This document shows, piece after piece, positions 42,291-53,862 of a stretch of 64,000 nt of DNA (positions within the stretch are counted from its first letter, which is position 1; the number at the start of each line of letters is the position of its first letter). The notes beneath the pieces were generated by a model, which saw only the letters and a list, made by a program, of their open reading frames with translations, was not told the DNA's origin and did not search any database. The translations under genes and the position numbers were made by a program. This DNA comes from Actinernus sp. WN-2022 (Eukaryota; Cnidaria; Anthozoa; Actiniaria; Actinernidae). The stretch covers positions 35,734,802 to 35,798,801 of the forward strand of contig JAOWCC010000064.1 of assembly GCA_030867875.1 (NCBI GenBank). The letters run 5' to 3'.

Positions 42291-43130
42291 GCCCCTCCCC
42301 CCTCCCGGCAGCGATGTCTGCTCCTCCTTTTTCTGGGAACCACCGCTCCTTCTCGCCTCCGGGCTAGTTTCTTCCCTGCGGTGAATGGGAGCGAGGGCCT
42401 CCAGTGAGAATCTATTACTATTTTGAGTAAAATGAGCATATTTATGACGTTACTTATGAAGTAGTACTATGCCACAGGTATGAAATATGCTAAAACATCG
42501 CTTGAATCGGTCCGAAAAAAAAACAGTTATCGACGACTTTGCAGTCTTAAAGGCCTACATTTTGACTACAAGGGACACTAGGTCGTTTTAAAAGTTTAGG
42601 TCTAGATTTCGAGAAAATTGATGATATATAAAATACATGACGTCAACGTTGTGTTGCTATGGTAACACCGATATCAAACAAACCTACATTTTTGGAAAGT
42701 TTATTCTATTTCTAGTAAATGGGTGGAGTGGCTAGCCCGACCGAGCTCTGATAGTGGAGTACCAGCCGTTGAAAGTGGGTATGGTGCGTCCCTGAAAAAT
42801 CCAGGCGAGCCACCTTAAACTGAATTATATTCAATACAATAAACGTTTCCAAACGAGTCAATATTTATATGAGTGCAAACAGTATGCAGAATAGTTTAAT
42901 TATAACTTAACATCTCACTGATACCTCACCGACAGCTGATGACCGACACCTTACCGATATATCACCGACCCACCATCGGCCGACAGATAAACAGCAGGAG
43001 GGAAAATCTCGACTGACGTATCGGCCGACAGTCGACCGACACACGACCGACTGTCGATCGACATGTCGGCCAACTGTCGGCATTGCCGTTCCTCCGTTGT
43101 ATCCGTATACGTAGTAGTAGTACAATTTTA
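42291..43130. other. no gene; CGACCGACA-rich low-complexity tract
   Basis: 42925-43085 is a low-complexity tract of CGAC, GGCCGACA and CGACCGACA modules that can fold back. The rest (42291-42924) shows no supported gene. Confidence 0.5.
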
Positions 43131-43188
43131 TTTAGACACGCTTGTCCCGTCAACTGTTGTTGATTTCCACGAGAAGCGTGTGTTTTAG

Positions 43189-43896
43189 GGAGAGGTAACT
43201 GTAGCGAGTGATAAATTCAAGTCCAAGTCTTATGTCGAAACTATACAAGATTCTAGTAGCGATTCTAGCGATTCAGAACCATGGACCACAGTCACAAATG
43301 CAAAATCAAAGAAACGCAAAGGAACGTCAAAAACGCCTAATCAGTCCAAAGACGCGAAACCCAACAAACACTATGTCACCTCACAGCCCAAACCTCCGAA
43401 GCCCACAATTGTCCTGGTTGGTGATTCTATCATCAAGAATGTACAGGGATGGCGACTATCGAAAACTGCTAGAACTGTAACTAAGTCCTTTTCTGGTGCT
43501 ACGGTGGAAGACATGTTTGACCACGTAAAGCCAACAATCCGCAAGCACCCAGATGAAATAATACTCCACGCTGGAACTAACGACCTCAAATCAAACTCTA
43601 CTGCACATGAAATCGCCGAGAAACTGGTCCTTCTAGGCTCAACAATTACTAAAGAATCTCCATCAACGAAGGTAACCTTTTCTTCTATAATTACCAGATC
43701 TGATGATCCAGCCTTCAAGTCTAAAGGGAAAGAGGTAAACCGGATCCTTAAAGGCCTTTGCAGGCAGAATGACTATACAATCATTCCCCATTCTAACATT
43801 ACTAGCGATCACTTAAATGCTAGTCGCCTTCATCTTAACTTTGATGGTGTAAAATTGATTTCCGATAATTTTTCTAGTTATATTAGTGATCAATGA
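43189..43896 (+). CDS. LINE ORF1 with SGNH/GDSL esterase domain
   Basis: The frame is open from 43189 to TGA at 43894-43896. An acidic-serine and basic N-terminal part (DSSSDSSDSEPWTT, SKKRKGTSKTPN) precedes an SGNH hydrolase: block I IVLVGDSIIKN with the nucleophile Ser, block III ILHAGTNDL, block V RLHLNFDGVKL with the His. Such esterase ORF1 proteins are known from CR1-group LINEs, where they may act on lipids or chaperone RNP; the exact role is unsettled. ORF1 and ORF2 are about 130 bp apart (ATG to stop). The start codon is not certain; the first in-frame ATG is at 43513. Confidence 0.75.
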   Translation, partial: GEVTVASDKFKSKSYVETIQDSSSDSSDSEPWTTVTNAKSKKRKGTSKTPNQSKDAKPNKHYVTSQPKPPKPTIVLVGDSIIKNVQGWRLSKTARTVTKSFSGATVEDMFDHVKPTIRKHPDEIILHAGTNDLKSNSTAHEIAEKLVLLGSTITKESPSTKVTFSSIITRSDDPAFKSKGKEVNRILKGLCRQNDYTIIPHSNITSDHLNASRLHLNFDGVKLISDNFSSYISDQ

Positions 43897-44028
43897 TTAG
43901 ATAACTCCTGCAAATTCGTGACAACTTGCACAAGTCCATTTCCAAGTCCCGCTTCTCATAATTGTTTGTCGGTCAATTCTAAAACCATTGATTCTTCCTC
44001 GTTTCTGTCTCGAGAACGTGGATTTAAA

Positions 44029-46875
44029 ATGGCCTCTTTAAATATCGCGAGTTTAACTAAACATATAGATGAACTAAGAGTCTTAATGGCCGACCAAATT
44101 ATCGATATTCTAGCTATTAATGAGACGAGATTGAATGATTCTATTCAAAATAACGAAATTCACATTAATGGCTATGATATTATCCGTAGAGATAGAGACA
44201 TAAGGGGTCGTAATGGTGGCGGTGTTGCGTTCTATGTCAGATCGAATATTAATCACCTAACTCGGACGGATCTACACCTGCCTGAATTAGAAAACTTATG
44301 TATTGAAGTTCACAAACCTAGATCGAAAGCATTTCTGGTCTCAACGTGGTATAGGCCTCCCAGCTCCAAAATTGAAATATTTAATCATTTTGAACAATTT
44401 GTACAACAACTTGATTTGGAGGACAAAGAATTCTATATTATGGGAGACCTTAACTGCGATCTGACTTCGAACACTAACGACGCTAACACAAATTCGCTTA
44501 TTAATATATCGACAATTTATAACTTGAAACAAATAATAACGGAACCTACCCGCATTACTGCTTCGACCAAAACTTTGATTGATTTAATTTTAACAAATCG
44601 ACCTGACAGATTGGTCTGCTCTGGAGTATCCCATATCAGTATAAGTGACCATAGTCTAGTTTATGCATACCGAAAAATTGCTATTAACTCACTTTCTAAA
44701 GGACCGCATACCGTATTCTATAGGAAATTTAAGAATTTTGACCCTGACCAATTCCGTAGGGACATTTCATCTCAGCCTTGGCAAGATATTTTAAACATAT
44801 CAAACCCCGATGAAATGTGGTTAAAATGGAAAGGACTCTTTCTTGAGGTGGCAGATAAACACGCTCCACCGAGAGCAAAAAGAGTTCGTGCTTCCAAATC
44901 ACCTTGGATAACTTCAGATTTGAAAAAATCCATGCACCATAGGGATCGTTTAAAATATAAAGCCATCATAACAAACAATCCACGTGATTGGTCGGAGTTC
45001 AAATCAGCTAGAAACTTTGTAAACAGTGAAATTAAGAAAGCAAAAGCTTCTTATTATCAAGAAGCTTTTCACAAATATTCTAGTAATTCCCGAAAGACTT
45101 GGCAAACGATCAACGAATTAAACTCACGCAAATCGAACAAGGTTACAATCAACCAACTTGACTATAATGGTGGCACAGTTTATGAATCACATGAGATTGC
45201 AGAAGCTTTTAATGAGCATTTTTCAACTATCGCTCAAAATATAAGCGAAGAGCTACAACCCGGCAACATGCCATTTGAATCTTTCTTACCGAATGTCTCT
45301 TCTGTAACCAGTGCCTTCCATTTAAAAGAAACCGATGGAGACCATATCTATAAACTGATTTCTAAATTGAATAAATCTAAAGCTTCGGGACTTGACAACA
45401 TTCCAGCCAAATTAATAAAGGAGTGTGCTGATTTAGTATCTGAATCCCTATCTTGGGTTTTTAATAAGTCAATTTCCTCTGGTATCTTTCCTGTGGAATT
45501 GCAGTGTTCTAAAGTGTTCCCGGTATACAAAAAAGGGAAACACTCTGACCCTAATAACTACCGACCAATTTCTGTCATTCCAATTGTAGCCAAACTTTTC
45601 GAAAGAATTGTTTATGACCAACTTTTTACATATATTAATGACAACAAGCTTTTATCAAATCAACAATCTGGATTTAGAGCTTTGCATTCCACAGTTACTG
45701 CGCTATTGGAGGCAACAAATGAATGGGCGTTAAACATTGACCGCGGTAAAATCAATGCTGTTGTCTTTATCGATCTTATAAAAGCTTTCGACACCGTCGA
45801 TCACGAGATTCTTCTTGCTAAATTACGTCACTACGGTGTACACGGTACAACGCATGATTGGTTTGCCTCGTATTTGGGTTCTCGCTCACAAAATAGTTTT
45901 GTAAATGGATCCTTATCTCGGGTTCGTTCTCTTAATTGTGGAATTCCTCAGGGCACAATCCTGGGCCCTTTGTTGTTCTTACTTTTCATAAACGATCTTC
46001 CTAGCTGTTTGTCCAATTCAACCCCTAGGATGTATGCTGATGATACTAGCCTTACATTTTCTAATAACAACATCAGTGAACTTAACTCAACAATGAATTA
46101 CGATTTACAGTGTATTCATGAATGGCTTAATTGTAACAAATTGGCATTAAATATTACCAAAACCGAGTTCATGCTTATTGGATCCAGGCAGAAACTGACT
46201 AATATTTCCCAAACTCCAACTCCTGTCATCAATAACATTCCAATAAAACAAGTTCAGTCAAGCAAATCGCTGGGAGTTAATATCGACGAAAATTTGAAAT
46301 GGAATAATCATATCGATGTTATATCCAAAAAAATTGCTTCCGGCATTGGAGCTATTAAACGAATAAAACCATATGTACCATACGGTATTCTTCTAACTAT
46401 TTACACCGCCCTAGTCCAACCACACTTTGACTACTGTAGCCAAGTGTGGGGAAATTGTAACAAAGGACTAAGTGAAAAACTACAAAAACTTCAGAATCGT
46501 GCTGCACGTGTCTTGTTAAACGCTCCATTCGACTCCAATGCAGAACATTTATTTAAAACACTGGAATGGAAAATTTTTAAAAATCAACGTTTATCTTCTT
46601 TAGCCACAATGGTCTTCAAATCTCTGAATCAGCTAGCTCCCGAATATCTCTGTTCGAAGTTCATTCCTAGGACTGAACTTACAAATTATGCCCTAAGGGA
46701 TATATCTTATAAACTCGCTGTCCCACACCCCCGCACCAACTATTGCAAACGCAGCTTTAGCTACCGCGGTGCGGTCTTATGGAACAGCTTGCCTTTCGAA
46801 TTACGTGCACAGAAATCCCTAAATGCATTTAAATCCAAGCTAAGTTGTCACGATTTTGCAGGATTTCACTGTTAG
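44029..46875 (+). CDS. LINE ORF2: APE-type endonuclease and reverse transcriptase
   Basis: ATG at 44029 gives about 948 residues; upstream in-frame codons back to 43918 lack an ATG. Endonuclease motifs: MASLNIASLTKH, INETRL, MGDLNCDL and ISDHS, covering about residues 1-215. RT motifs: KIFPVY-type VFPVYKKGKHSDPNNYRPIS, QSGFRALHSTVTALL, FIDLIKAFDTVDH (motif A), NCGIPQGTILGPLLF, YADDTSLTF (motif C with both Asp) and SLGVNIDENLKW. C-terminal domain: CSQVWGNCNKGL, LQKLQNRAARVLL. It nicks target DNA and primes reverse transcription. No stop or frameshift; probably a young copy. Confidence 0.9.
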   Translation: MASLNIASLTKHIDELRVLMADQIIDILAINETRLNDSIQNNEIHINGYDIIRRDRDIRGRNGGGVAFYVRSNINHLTRTDLHLPELENLCIEVHKPRSKAFLVSTWYRPPSSKIEIFNHFEQFVQQLDLEDKEFYIMGDLNCDLTSNTNDANTNSLINISTIYNLKQIITEPTRITASTKTLIDLILTNRPDRLVCSGVSHISISDHSLVYAYRKIAINSLSKGPHTVFYRKFKNFDPDQFRRDISSQPWQDILNISNPDEMWLKWKGLFLEVADKHAPPRAKRVRASKSPWITSDLKKSMHHRDRLKYKAIITNNPRDWSEFKSARNFVNSEIKKAKASYYQEAFHKYSSNSRKTWQTINELNSRKSNKVTINQLDYNGGTVYESHEIAEAFNEHFSTIAQNISEELQPGNMPFESFLPNVSSVTSAFHLKETDGDHIYKLISKLNKSKASGLDNIPAKLIKECADLVSESLSWVFNKSISSGIFPVELQCSKVFPVYKKGKHSDPNNYRPISVIPIVAKLFERIVYDQLFTYINDNKLLSNQQSGFRALHSTVTALLEATNEWALNIDRGKINAVVFIDLIKAFDTVDHEILLAKLRHYGVHGTTHDWFASYLGSRSQNSFVNGSLSRVRSLNCGIPQGTILGPLLFLLFINDLPSCLSNSTPRMYADDTSLTFSNNNISELNSTMNYDLQCIHEWLNCNKLALNITKTEFMLIGSRQKLTNISQTPTPVINNIPIKQVQSSKSLGVNIDENLKWNNHIDVISKKIASGIGAIKRIKPYVPYGILLTIYTALVQPHFDYCSQVWGNCNKGLSEKLQKLQNRAARVLLNAPFDSNAEHLFKTLEWKIFKNQRLSSLATMVFKSLNQLAPEYLCSKFIPRTELTNYALRDISYKLAVPHPRTNYCKRSFSYRGAVLWNSLPFELRAQKSLNAFKSKLSCHDFAGFHC

Positions 46876-47101
46876 TTAAAATAACAACACGGCGCTCATG
46901 GAAAGCAGGCTTTTTTATTTATTATTCTTTGTATTTTAGCATTTTTAACAATTGTAATTAAACATTTCTACATATTAGTAGATCATATATTTTAATTAAC
47001 TTGTAAGATAGATTAGTATAGCATTAATAGCATATTTTAATATTTGTATATGACCTGATCGAGCACACCGTGTATAAATAAAGTTGACTTGACTTGACTT
47101 G

Positions 47102-49576
47102 AGGTAGTGGAACCCCTTACCTTATATTTGGTAACATCATGCTTTTTAGTGAAAAGATCTGCAAGGCAATTTGGAGCCATGTCGTTAAGTACTTTGAACA
47201 TCTGTTTGGCCTTTATTTTGGTTCTTTGAATTTCAAGAGTTTCCCAGCCTAATAAAGCGTTCAAAGCTTCTTGGTGGGGAATTTCGTTACTCATATGTGT
47301 AATTATTCTTGCAGATATGTTTTGTAATTTTTGCATACGTTTTGAGAGACTCCCATACCTCACTACAGTAGTTGAAGTGGGGTTGCACTATGGTATTTTA
47401 TATAGAGACCAGGGTCTCTCTGTCCACGAAATCTCTTATTCTCCGGATGGCTCCTATACCGGATGTAATCTTTTTGGCTATACTTTCGATATGCTTGTCC
47501 CAAGACAAAAACTGATCAATTTCGACACCAAGAACCTCACTACGGTAACCTTGTTTTAAGGAGTTTTGATCAATTTTTATGTTGGGCTGAGCAGCGAGGG
47601 TTCTTATGTTATAGTGAGAGCCAATTAGAAGAAATTCTGTTTTGCCATATTAAGGCTCAATTTGTTTGCTAACAACCATTCCTTGACACACTCAAGGTCC
47701 CCCATTCATGCCCTCTCAACTTCCTCCGATTGACTGAGCAGATGCTGTTAAGTTAGTGTCATCAGCAAATAAGCGAGGGGTTGTTAGTTTTAGGCATTCA
47801 GGTAATTATAAAATCATTTATGTACAAAAGGAAGAAGAGAGGGCCAAGGATAGATCCTTGTGGAATTCCGCAGCCAATATGGCTATCTGCAGACATTACT
47901 CCATTAAGCTGGCACATCTGTTTGCGATTTGTTAGATAAGATTTTATAAGGTTTAAGGCATTCCCAGTTATACCTGTCGAAAATAGTGAACAATAGACAA
48001 TGAGCCACCGGGGGAGCACGTGAACTCTAATTGACATTTCCGGATAGTGTTACGTAATTCACTTAGTCTAGTTTAGTCAATACATGTGCGGGACAATTTC
48101 TAGGCATTACAAGAAAGCGCATCGGGCGAGTAAGGAGAGTTGTGATCGAGTAACGGAGTGCGGAGTTCGGAAGGGATACGGAGTTGGAATTGAGGGCAAA
48201 TATGTATGGAACAAAGTATACCCAGTTGTAAATAGTGTATATATCACAACCGTTACAGTTATTGCGGAGCTTCATTATTGAGTTGATTGTGAGAGAGAAT
48301 TGGAATTACATTGGAATACACGTGCATACTGGTCTTGTCTTCATATTGGTACGGATATACTCTCGGAATTTATTACTTTAATCAAAAAATACCACAATAC
48401 CGTATATTTCCATTTTACGCAACAATATTTCGTGGTTGACTGTATTGAATGCCTTTTTCATGTCCAGAAAAAACAACCAAATTAAACATCTTACGGTCCA
48501 TGTTAATATACCAGCTATTTGTACTGTCCAGCAGTGCTGAAACAGTAGAGTGTAGTCTTCGAATACCAAATTGGCGTTCACAGAGATTGTTAGCTGAAAG
48601 GTATTCGTGTAGTTGATCATATAGGATGCGCTCCATTATTTTACTTATTGCTAGTAAAATAGAAATTGGCCTATAATTGTCAGGCAAATTGCGTGGACCC
48701 TTTTTGTTTTGTGAAGGAGCAAAACCCTGGCGACTTTCCAATCATCCGGGAAACAACAAGAAATAATAGCCTGATTAAAAGTGTATGTAAAGGATGGAGA
48801 AACAGCCGATGCAGCAACTTTTAGTATTTTGCCAGAGATCTTATCAATGCCAGTGGCTTTGGGCTTAGATAGCCCACATAGGAGTTTCTGAATTTTGGCA
48901 TTGGTAACACCTCTGAAATGTGAAATTTCCGAATGAGGCTTGAAACGGCCATCGTATGGGCAAGGTTAGGCCCAATGTTGATGAAATAATTATTGAAGGC
49001 TTCAGCTAATTTTTCTGTAGAAGTGATATTAACATCATTTAGTTTCAATTCGTTTACAGCAGTGTTGTTGCACGTTTTCCCAAGAAGATTATTAATTGTT
49101 CTCCAGGCATCTTGAGGATTATCCTTCTGGTGCGCAATTTTATCGCGATAATAATTTGTTCAGTTTAGCCTGCCGCAAGTCGATATTAACCTGTAGTTAT
49201 TTCGGTAAGACTTGTAGTCCTGCCAATCTGTGTTCTGTTTAGTTATTATTGCCTTGCGTTTTAGCTTATCCCTAATATGTATTATCTGTTTTATCTCCTT
49301 GGTCAACCATGGGATGTTAAAAGATCTCGATCTTTTGTTTTGGACAAGAGCGTGTTTGTCTAATATTTCAAGAAACTTCTCCTTCCAACAAGACCATATC
49401 AAGTTAATATCCTTCTCTAAGACGATCAACTCCCAGGGCTGACCAAAGAGATCCAAAATAAACTGCTGTTGGTTGAATCTTTTCATGTTTCTGAATTCAG
49501 TTATTCTGGCATGCGCTCGTGTTTTTTGTGACAGGGTTTATTTTGTCTGATTGCATAAATTAGACTTATGATCACT
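47102..49576 (-). mobile_element. minus-strand CR1-type LINE relic
   Basis: Read from 49576 down: SDHKSNLCNQTK (end of endonuclease), MKRFNQQQFILDLFGQPWEL, FNIPWLTKEIKQIIHIRDKL, LAEAFNNYFINIG, NYRPISILLAISKIMERILY, GIRRLHSTVSALLDSTNSWY, then CGIPQGSILGPLFFLLYIND and near 47363 KLQNISARIITHMSNEIP. Motif A is reduced and motif C (xADD) is not found. An unrelated insert of about 400 bp (47985-48400) splits the RT between the fingers and the GIPQG motif. The 5' end is cut by the hairpin element at 49577 and the 3' end abuts the intact LINE. Confidence 0.8.
47985..48400. mobile_element. insert within the minus-strand LINE relic
   Basis: LINE coding similarity stops near 47985 and resumes near 48400. 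The insert has no recognisable coding sequence and no clear terminal repeats that I can see. Length about 400 bp, identity unknown. Confidence 0.45.
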
Positions 49577-49860
49577 AATTATTCGGGCCAGGCCTTTGGC
49601 CGCCCGAGTCAAATTTCGCAAGTGTTTTTATTTTTTGTGTCGCGATATTTTACCGTTAACCAATCCGATTGCACTGTTCACGTGGCGGCCATGTGACATT
49701 TTATCGACTTCCGGGGCCGTCAACCAATCAACTCGCGTTTTTTTTACATTGCCATCGTTACGTCAACTGCAGTCTTCAGGACGTGATTATTTTCTCCCAA
49801 GGCCGCTATGAGCAAAACCACTGGATGAGTCAATAAACTGCTTTAGAAGGCCCCAAATCG
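49577..49860 (+). mobile_element. hairpin-ended element inserted in a LINE
   Basis: The hairpin at 49580-49610 (ATTCGGGCCAGGCC, TTTGGC, CGCCCGAGT) is followed by T-rich sequence, two CCAAT boxes (AACCAATCCGATTGC, CAACCAATCAAC) and GTGGCGGCCATGTGACATT. It cuts the LINE relic in the codons of its SDH motif. Right limit approximate. Confidence 0.55.
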
Positions 49861-49899
49861 CCAAAAAAACACTCACACAACTTCATTAAGTATCAATCT

Positions 49900-51050
49900 T
49901 TTATTATTGAAGATTTGTTTCGTAGGAATCGGAAAAGAGAATTCACACCGAGCAATTATATAAACTTTCGATAAACCACAGGTAACCCAATAGACTAATA
50001 AGTGGGAAATATACGTCGAGTCTGGGAAGCCTGTGATATATCGAATAAATTCGATGAAATCGAACACTCACAGAAATGTCTTTCTAGTCAGTACGACAAC
50101 ATTATGACAGCAATTCAAGGTACGAAGAAACAGGTCCAGACCACTGAAAATGAAGTACAAGCAATTGCATCTGAAATAGTTACGATTAGAGACAGGAACT
50201 AAATACACCAGAAGAGACTCTTTAGAGATTACGGGAGTTCCGATCGTCCCTAACGATGACCGAGCAAAGTTAGTGAATGAAATAGCTACACTTATCGACG
50301 TTGAGCTAAGAAGAGAAGATATTTCCGTGGCACATAGACTCCCACCGACCAAAAAGGTAAAAGATCGGTTTATAGTCAAGTTCATACGACGTGAAAAGCG
50401 TGATGAAATATACAAGAAGCGCGGGAAGCTTGGTAGCGGCTATCCCAGTGTTGAGTTTCACGATCAAGCGCTTAGGACAAAGAGCACTAAAGATCTTCCT
50501 TCGGTCGCAACCCAGCCCGAATCGCCTTTATACATAAGCCACAAAGCCGCAATTCATATCAACGAGAGCCTTACTCCTTACAGGAAGCGCCTCTTCGGTG
50601 AAATACTGAAATTCAAGCGCGATAATCACTATAAATACTTATGGACGGTGAATGGCAAGATAAATCTTCGGGAAACAGACACTTCTACTCCGATAACTTT
50701 CGCCACCCATGAAGAATTCGATGAATTTCTCGACAACCTAGCACAGTTTTAAAATATCTACATGTATGTATAGCATTTCTACCTGCCTAGAATGGCCGAT
50801 TATTATCATCAAGAATACGTAAGTAACTTTCGATTGTATTCATTATCTGATAGAGAATTTAGCGCGATGTTTGGCAGCTGGTCTGGAAGGATAAATAATG
50901 ATTTCGACCTTTATGACCTCTTCTCCAATCCCGATAAATTCGATGAATGTGACTCAGACTTAATGCTCTCTACTCCATGTTCTAGCTATTACTCGATTCC
51001 TAAATTAAATAAAGTAATCAGCAAATCCAAAATACCTGAACAACAGGCCT
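49900..51050 (+). mobile_element. plus-strand LINE fragment (ORF1 and start of ORF2)
   Basis: ORF1 occupies about 50002-50752 with a frameshift near 50200. A second frame (50792-51052, MADYYHQEYVSNFRLYSL) has the look of an ORF2 leader in cnidarian LINEs and is cut at about 51050 where the minus-strand LINE begins. The remainder of ORF2 is not found on the far side of that LINE. Confidence 0.6.
50002..50752 (+). pseudogene. LINE ORF1, coiled coil plus RRM-like and FP-C-type domains
   Basis: The first frame (to 50202) encodes a coiled-coil-like stretch (TKKQVQTTENEVQAIASEIV). After a frameshift near 50200 the second frame reads RRDSLEITGVPIVPNDDRAK, then ISVAHRLPPTKKVKDRFIVK and FIRREKRDEIYKKRGKL (RRM-like ORF1 core). 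The C-terminal part LYISHKAAIHINESLTPYRK, LFGEILKFK and LWTVNGKINLR resembles the baculovirus FP protein C-terminal domain found in many LINE ORF1 proteins. Nucleic-acid chaperone role by family. One frameshift; otherwise intact. Confidence 0.65.
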
Positions 51051-51290
51051 AGGGCAGTAAAAGAATAAATGTTGGAGGGATTCTTCTTCTGTTTTACAGA
51101 AGGAACAGAAAGGGGAATCCACTAGTTTAAATTTAAATAACTTATTATTAGTATATAAAATTCTATGTAAGATTTTGAATTGAAAACCCTAGTTTTAGTA
51201 TCTAACGCAAAGAATAAACAGCTTCCCATTCAATACAATCATTAAAATGGTTAATGTATCTCTTTTTTGCTGTTGGTTCATCTCTCTTTT

Positions 51291-52265
51291 CTATAACAAA
51301 TACTTCATATAAAAGGCTTTCGATGATATCTTATCTATAGGTTTATCATCGCCTCGGATGTTTACAGTAAAAGTTAGAGGTTCAAAGGGGGTAATGGAAG
51401 TTTGTAACAATTTATAATTCTCTTTTAGTATTTTTCTCCATTCTTGAGGTATAGCATTCAAAATTGCTGATGATAGGAAAATTTCTATAGGCAACAATAA
51501 AGTTTGATATAGACTGAGCTTCAACTTTAATGCGCCCTTTTCATCAAAAAAATAACCAATTTTGTAAAAACCAAGGTCAACAAGTCTTTTTATAAACATT
51601 GATCTTTTGTCAATACATATTAGCTTGTTGTTCCAAATAATTTCATTTACAATTTCTTCGAATGTCAGTGGAGGATTAGAATTTAATGATGACCATACGT
51701 TTAGACATTGCTCATAAAATTTTGGTAGAGTGACAGGCAGTTTCAAAACTTGAAACTTGCAGTGAAACAAAAAGGTTCTACCCACTTTCGCAAGGAAATG
51801 ATCTAAAAAGAAGTGCCATGAGCTCGGACTATTTGTCAAGTACTTTTTAATGCAGATTATCCTTTGTGCATTGATCATTGATTCTATATCTGGCATCTTT
51901 AAACCCCCATGCTCTATGTTTTGTATAAGTACGTGTCGTTTTATCTTATCTTTGCCTTTCCACACAAATTGAAAAAGTTTTCTGTTTACGTTTTTTATGA
52001 ACTCTTTGTCTGTTGCGAGAAGTGTTGAAGTATAAAGAATCTTAGGTACAACGAAGGTCTTAATAATTTGGATTTTACCTAGGAGTGTCAATCCTCTCCA
52101 GTTCCAACTATTAAAAGTTTCACTAATTGACTTAATAAGTAATTCAAAGTTATTGTTTTTCGATTTAAAAGGATCATAGGTAAATAGTAGGGCGATAATT
52201 TTAATCTCGGTACTAATCTTCTTTACTTTTAATCCTATCTTATAGCTACCATTGCACCGAGGCAC
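51291..52265 (-). pseudogene. LINE ORF2 C-terminal domain
   Basis: A 324-codon open stretch: SYKIGLKVKKISTEIK, SKNNNFELLIKSISETFNSW, WRGLTLLGKIQIIKTFVVPK, LFQFVWKGKDKIKRHVLIQN and GGLKMPDIESMINAQRI. The WRGLTLLGKIQIIKT and FVWKGKDKIKR motifs are typical of the region after the RT in L1/Tx1-type ORF2. It is the best preserved part of the element and the first residues follow the FADD segment after a frameshift at about 52250. Confidence 0.75.
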
Positions 52266-53736
52266 ATCACTTCCGTCTTTTCTTCATTAATTTTTAGTCC
52301 TGAAAAAGTGGTAAAATTCCGAATCACGTCTAGTATTCGATAATACGATGCTTTATCCCGAACAAAAACGGTCATATCATCTGCAAACATAATTAATTTT
52401 ACTTCTTCTTTGTCTACATGAATGCCCTTTATCAAGGAGTCCTAGTGTGTTATACGTTCTGCTAATACTTCCAAGACTAAAATAAATAATAATGGCGAAA
52501 GAGTCCCCCTGACGAACGCCTCTCTCCACATTAAAAAAGGGAGTAGCGAAACCGTCATTAAATACACAACTCGTAATATTTTTGTAAAATACTTCAATCC
52601 ACCTGATTAAATTGTCGCCAAAATTAAATGCTCGAAGTGTGCTCATCGGAAACTGTCTATTTACGGAATCAAATGCTTTTTCAAAATCTATTGCTGTTAA
52701 TAGACCTTCCTTCTTTTGTTCTTTGGTATAATACAGCATATCATCGATAGTTATAGCTGCATCAAATATTGTTCTCCCTTTAACAAAAGCACATTGATTA
52801 TGATGAACAATAGCAGGGAGAAATTTTTCCAGCTTTTTGCTTTTGAGCCTATTTTAGCATCCACGTTTATTAAAGAGATCGGTCTCCAGTTTTTTATGTG
52901 TCTCCTATCTTTCCCTTTTTTTTCTATCAACACAATTATAGCTTGTTTCTGTGAAGTTGATAATTCACCATATTGAAAAGCGTAATTTAGAGCATCTACT
53001 AATAGATGACCAACTACAGGCCAGAATACTTTATAAAACTCAACCGATAAACCGTCATTGCCTGGTGTTTTATTGTTATTGAAGAAAGATAACGACTTAT
53101 GACATTCAACGGGTGTTAATACTCCTTCGCAAATATTTCGTTCCAGTTGAGAAAGTCTGGGAAAGCTGGGATGGTCTAAGAAAAAACAGCCAGGACTCTC
53201 GTAGTCTTCATTTTCATTTTGACTATAAAGGTTTTTGATAAAAACAGTCGATTTAATTCATTATCGTTTTCGGGTTAGTAGTCACTTGCTCATCTCGAAT
53301 AAACAATCTTCTCAGGGTACTTTTTTTCTTTTTCGAATTTTCCAAACCAAGAAAATACTTATCATTTTTCTCACCTTTTTCGTACCACTTTGCACGAGAC
53401 CTTGTAATTAGTCCCCTAACAAAGTAATCATATTCTCTTTCATATTTTTCTTTAGCACAGTCAAATACCTCTAGATTTCTTGTGTTTGACTATTTGCGTA
53501 CGCATCTTCACAATTCTGTATTTCAGATTCAATAGTTTCTAACCTATTTCGCCTTTTACGAGCTTTATCTTTAGTGTATTGTTTCTTTAGTGTATTGTTT
53601 CTTGTCTAATCTTGAATTTTACAAAATCCCACTTTATTCTATGGTCATTTTGGTTTCGTACCTCTTCTGTCCATTCTTTTATTCTTTTGTTAATAAGATC
53701 AACACATACTGGATCCTCTAGCACGCTGTAGCCCAA

Positions 53737-53862
53737 ATTACGGATCATGCGCAGTTGTACAAATCCTTTGTTTATTTGGCGCGCAGGCAATTGTTAAACA
53801 ATGGCGGCCAGTTGAAACAAAAGACTTGAACAACTGCGCATGAACCATAAACTGATCTATTG
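53737..53862. mobile_element. MITE with TCATGCGCAGTTG arms (copy 2)
   Basis: Same family as 12432-12571: TTACGGATCATGCGCAGTTG at the left, CAACTGCGCATGAACCATAA at the right, interior AATGGCGGCCAGTTGAAAC. Inserted in the endonuclease region of the minus-strand LINE; LINE coding is recognisable on both sides. Confidence 0.8.

Larger units (their letters stand above)
43131..47101 (+). mobile_element. apparently intact CR1-type LINE
   Basis: Contains an esterase-like ORF1 (43189-43896), a long ORF2 with endonuclease and RT (ATG 44029 to 46875), a 3' UTR, and a terminus TATAAATAAAGTTGACTTGA ending in TTGACT repeats, as is usual for CR1/L2 LINEs, which lack poly-A. The 5' boundary is approximate and ORF1 has no upstream in-frame ATG, so a few hundred 5' bases may be missing. 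It ends against an older minus-strand LINE relic at 47102. Confidence 0.85.
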
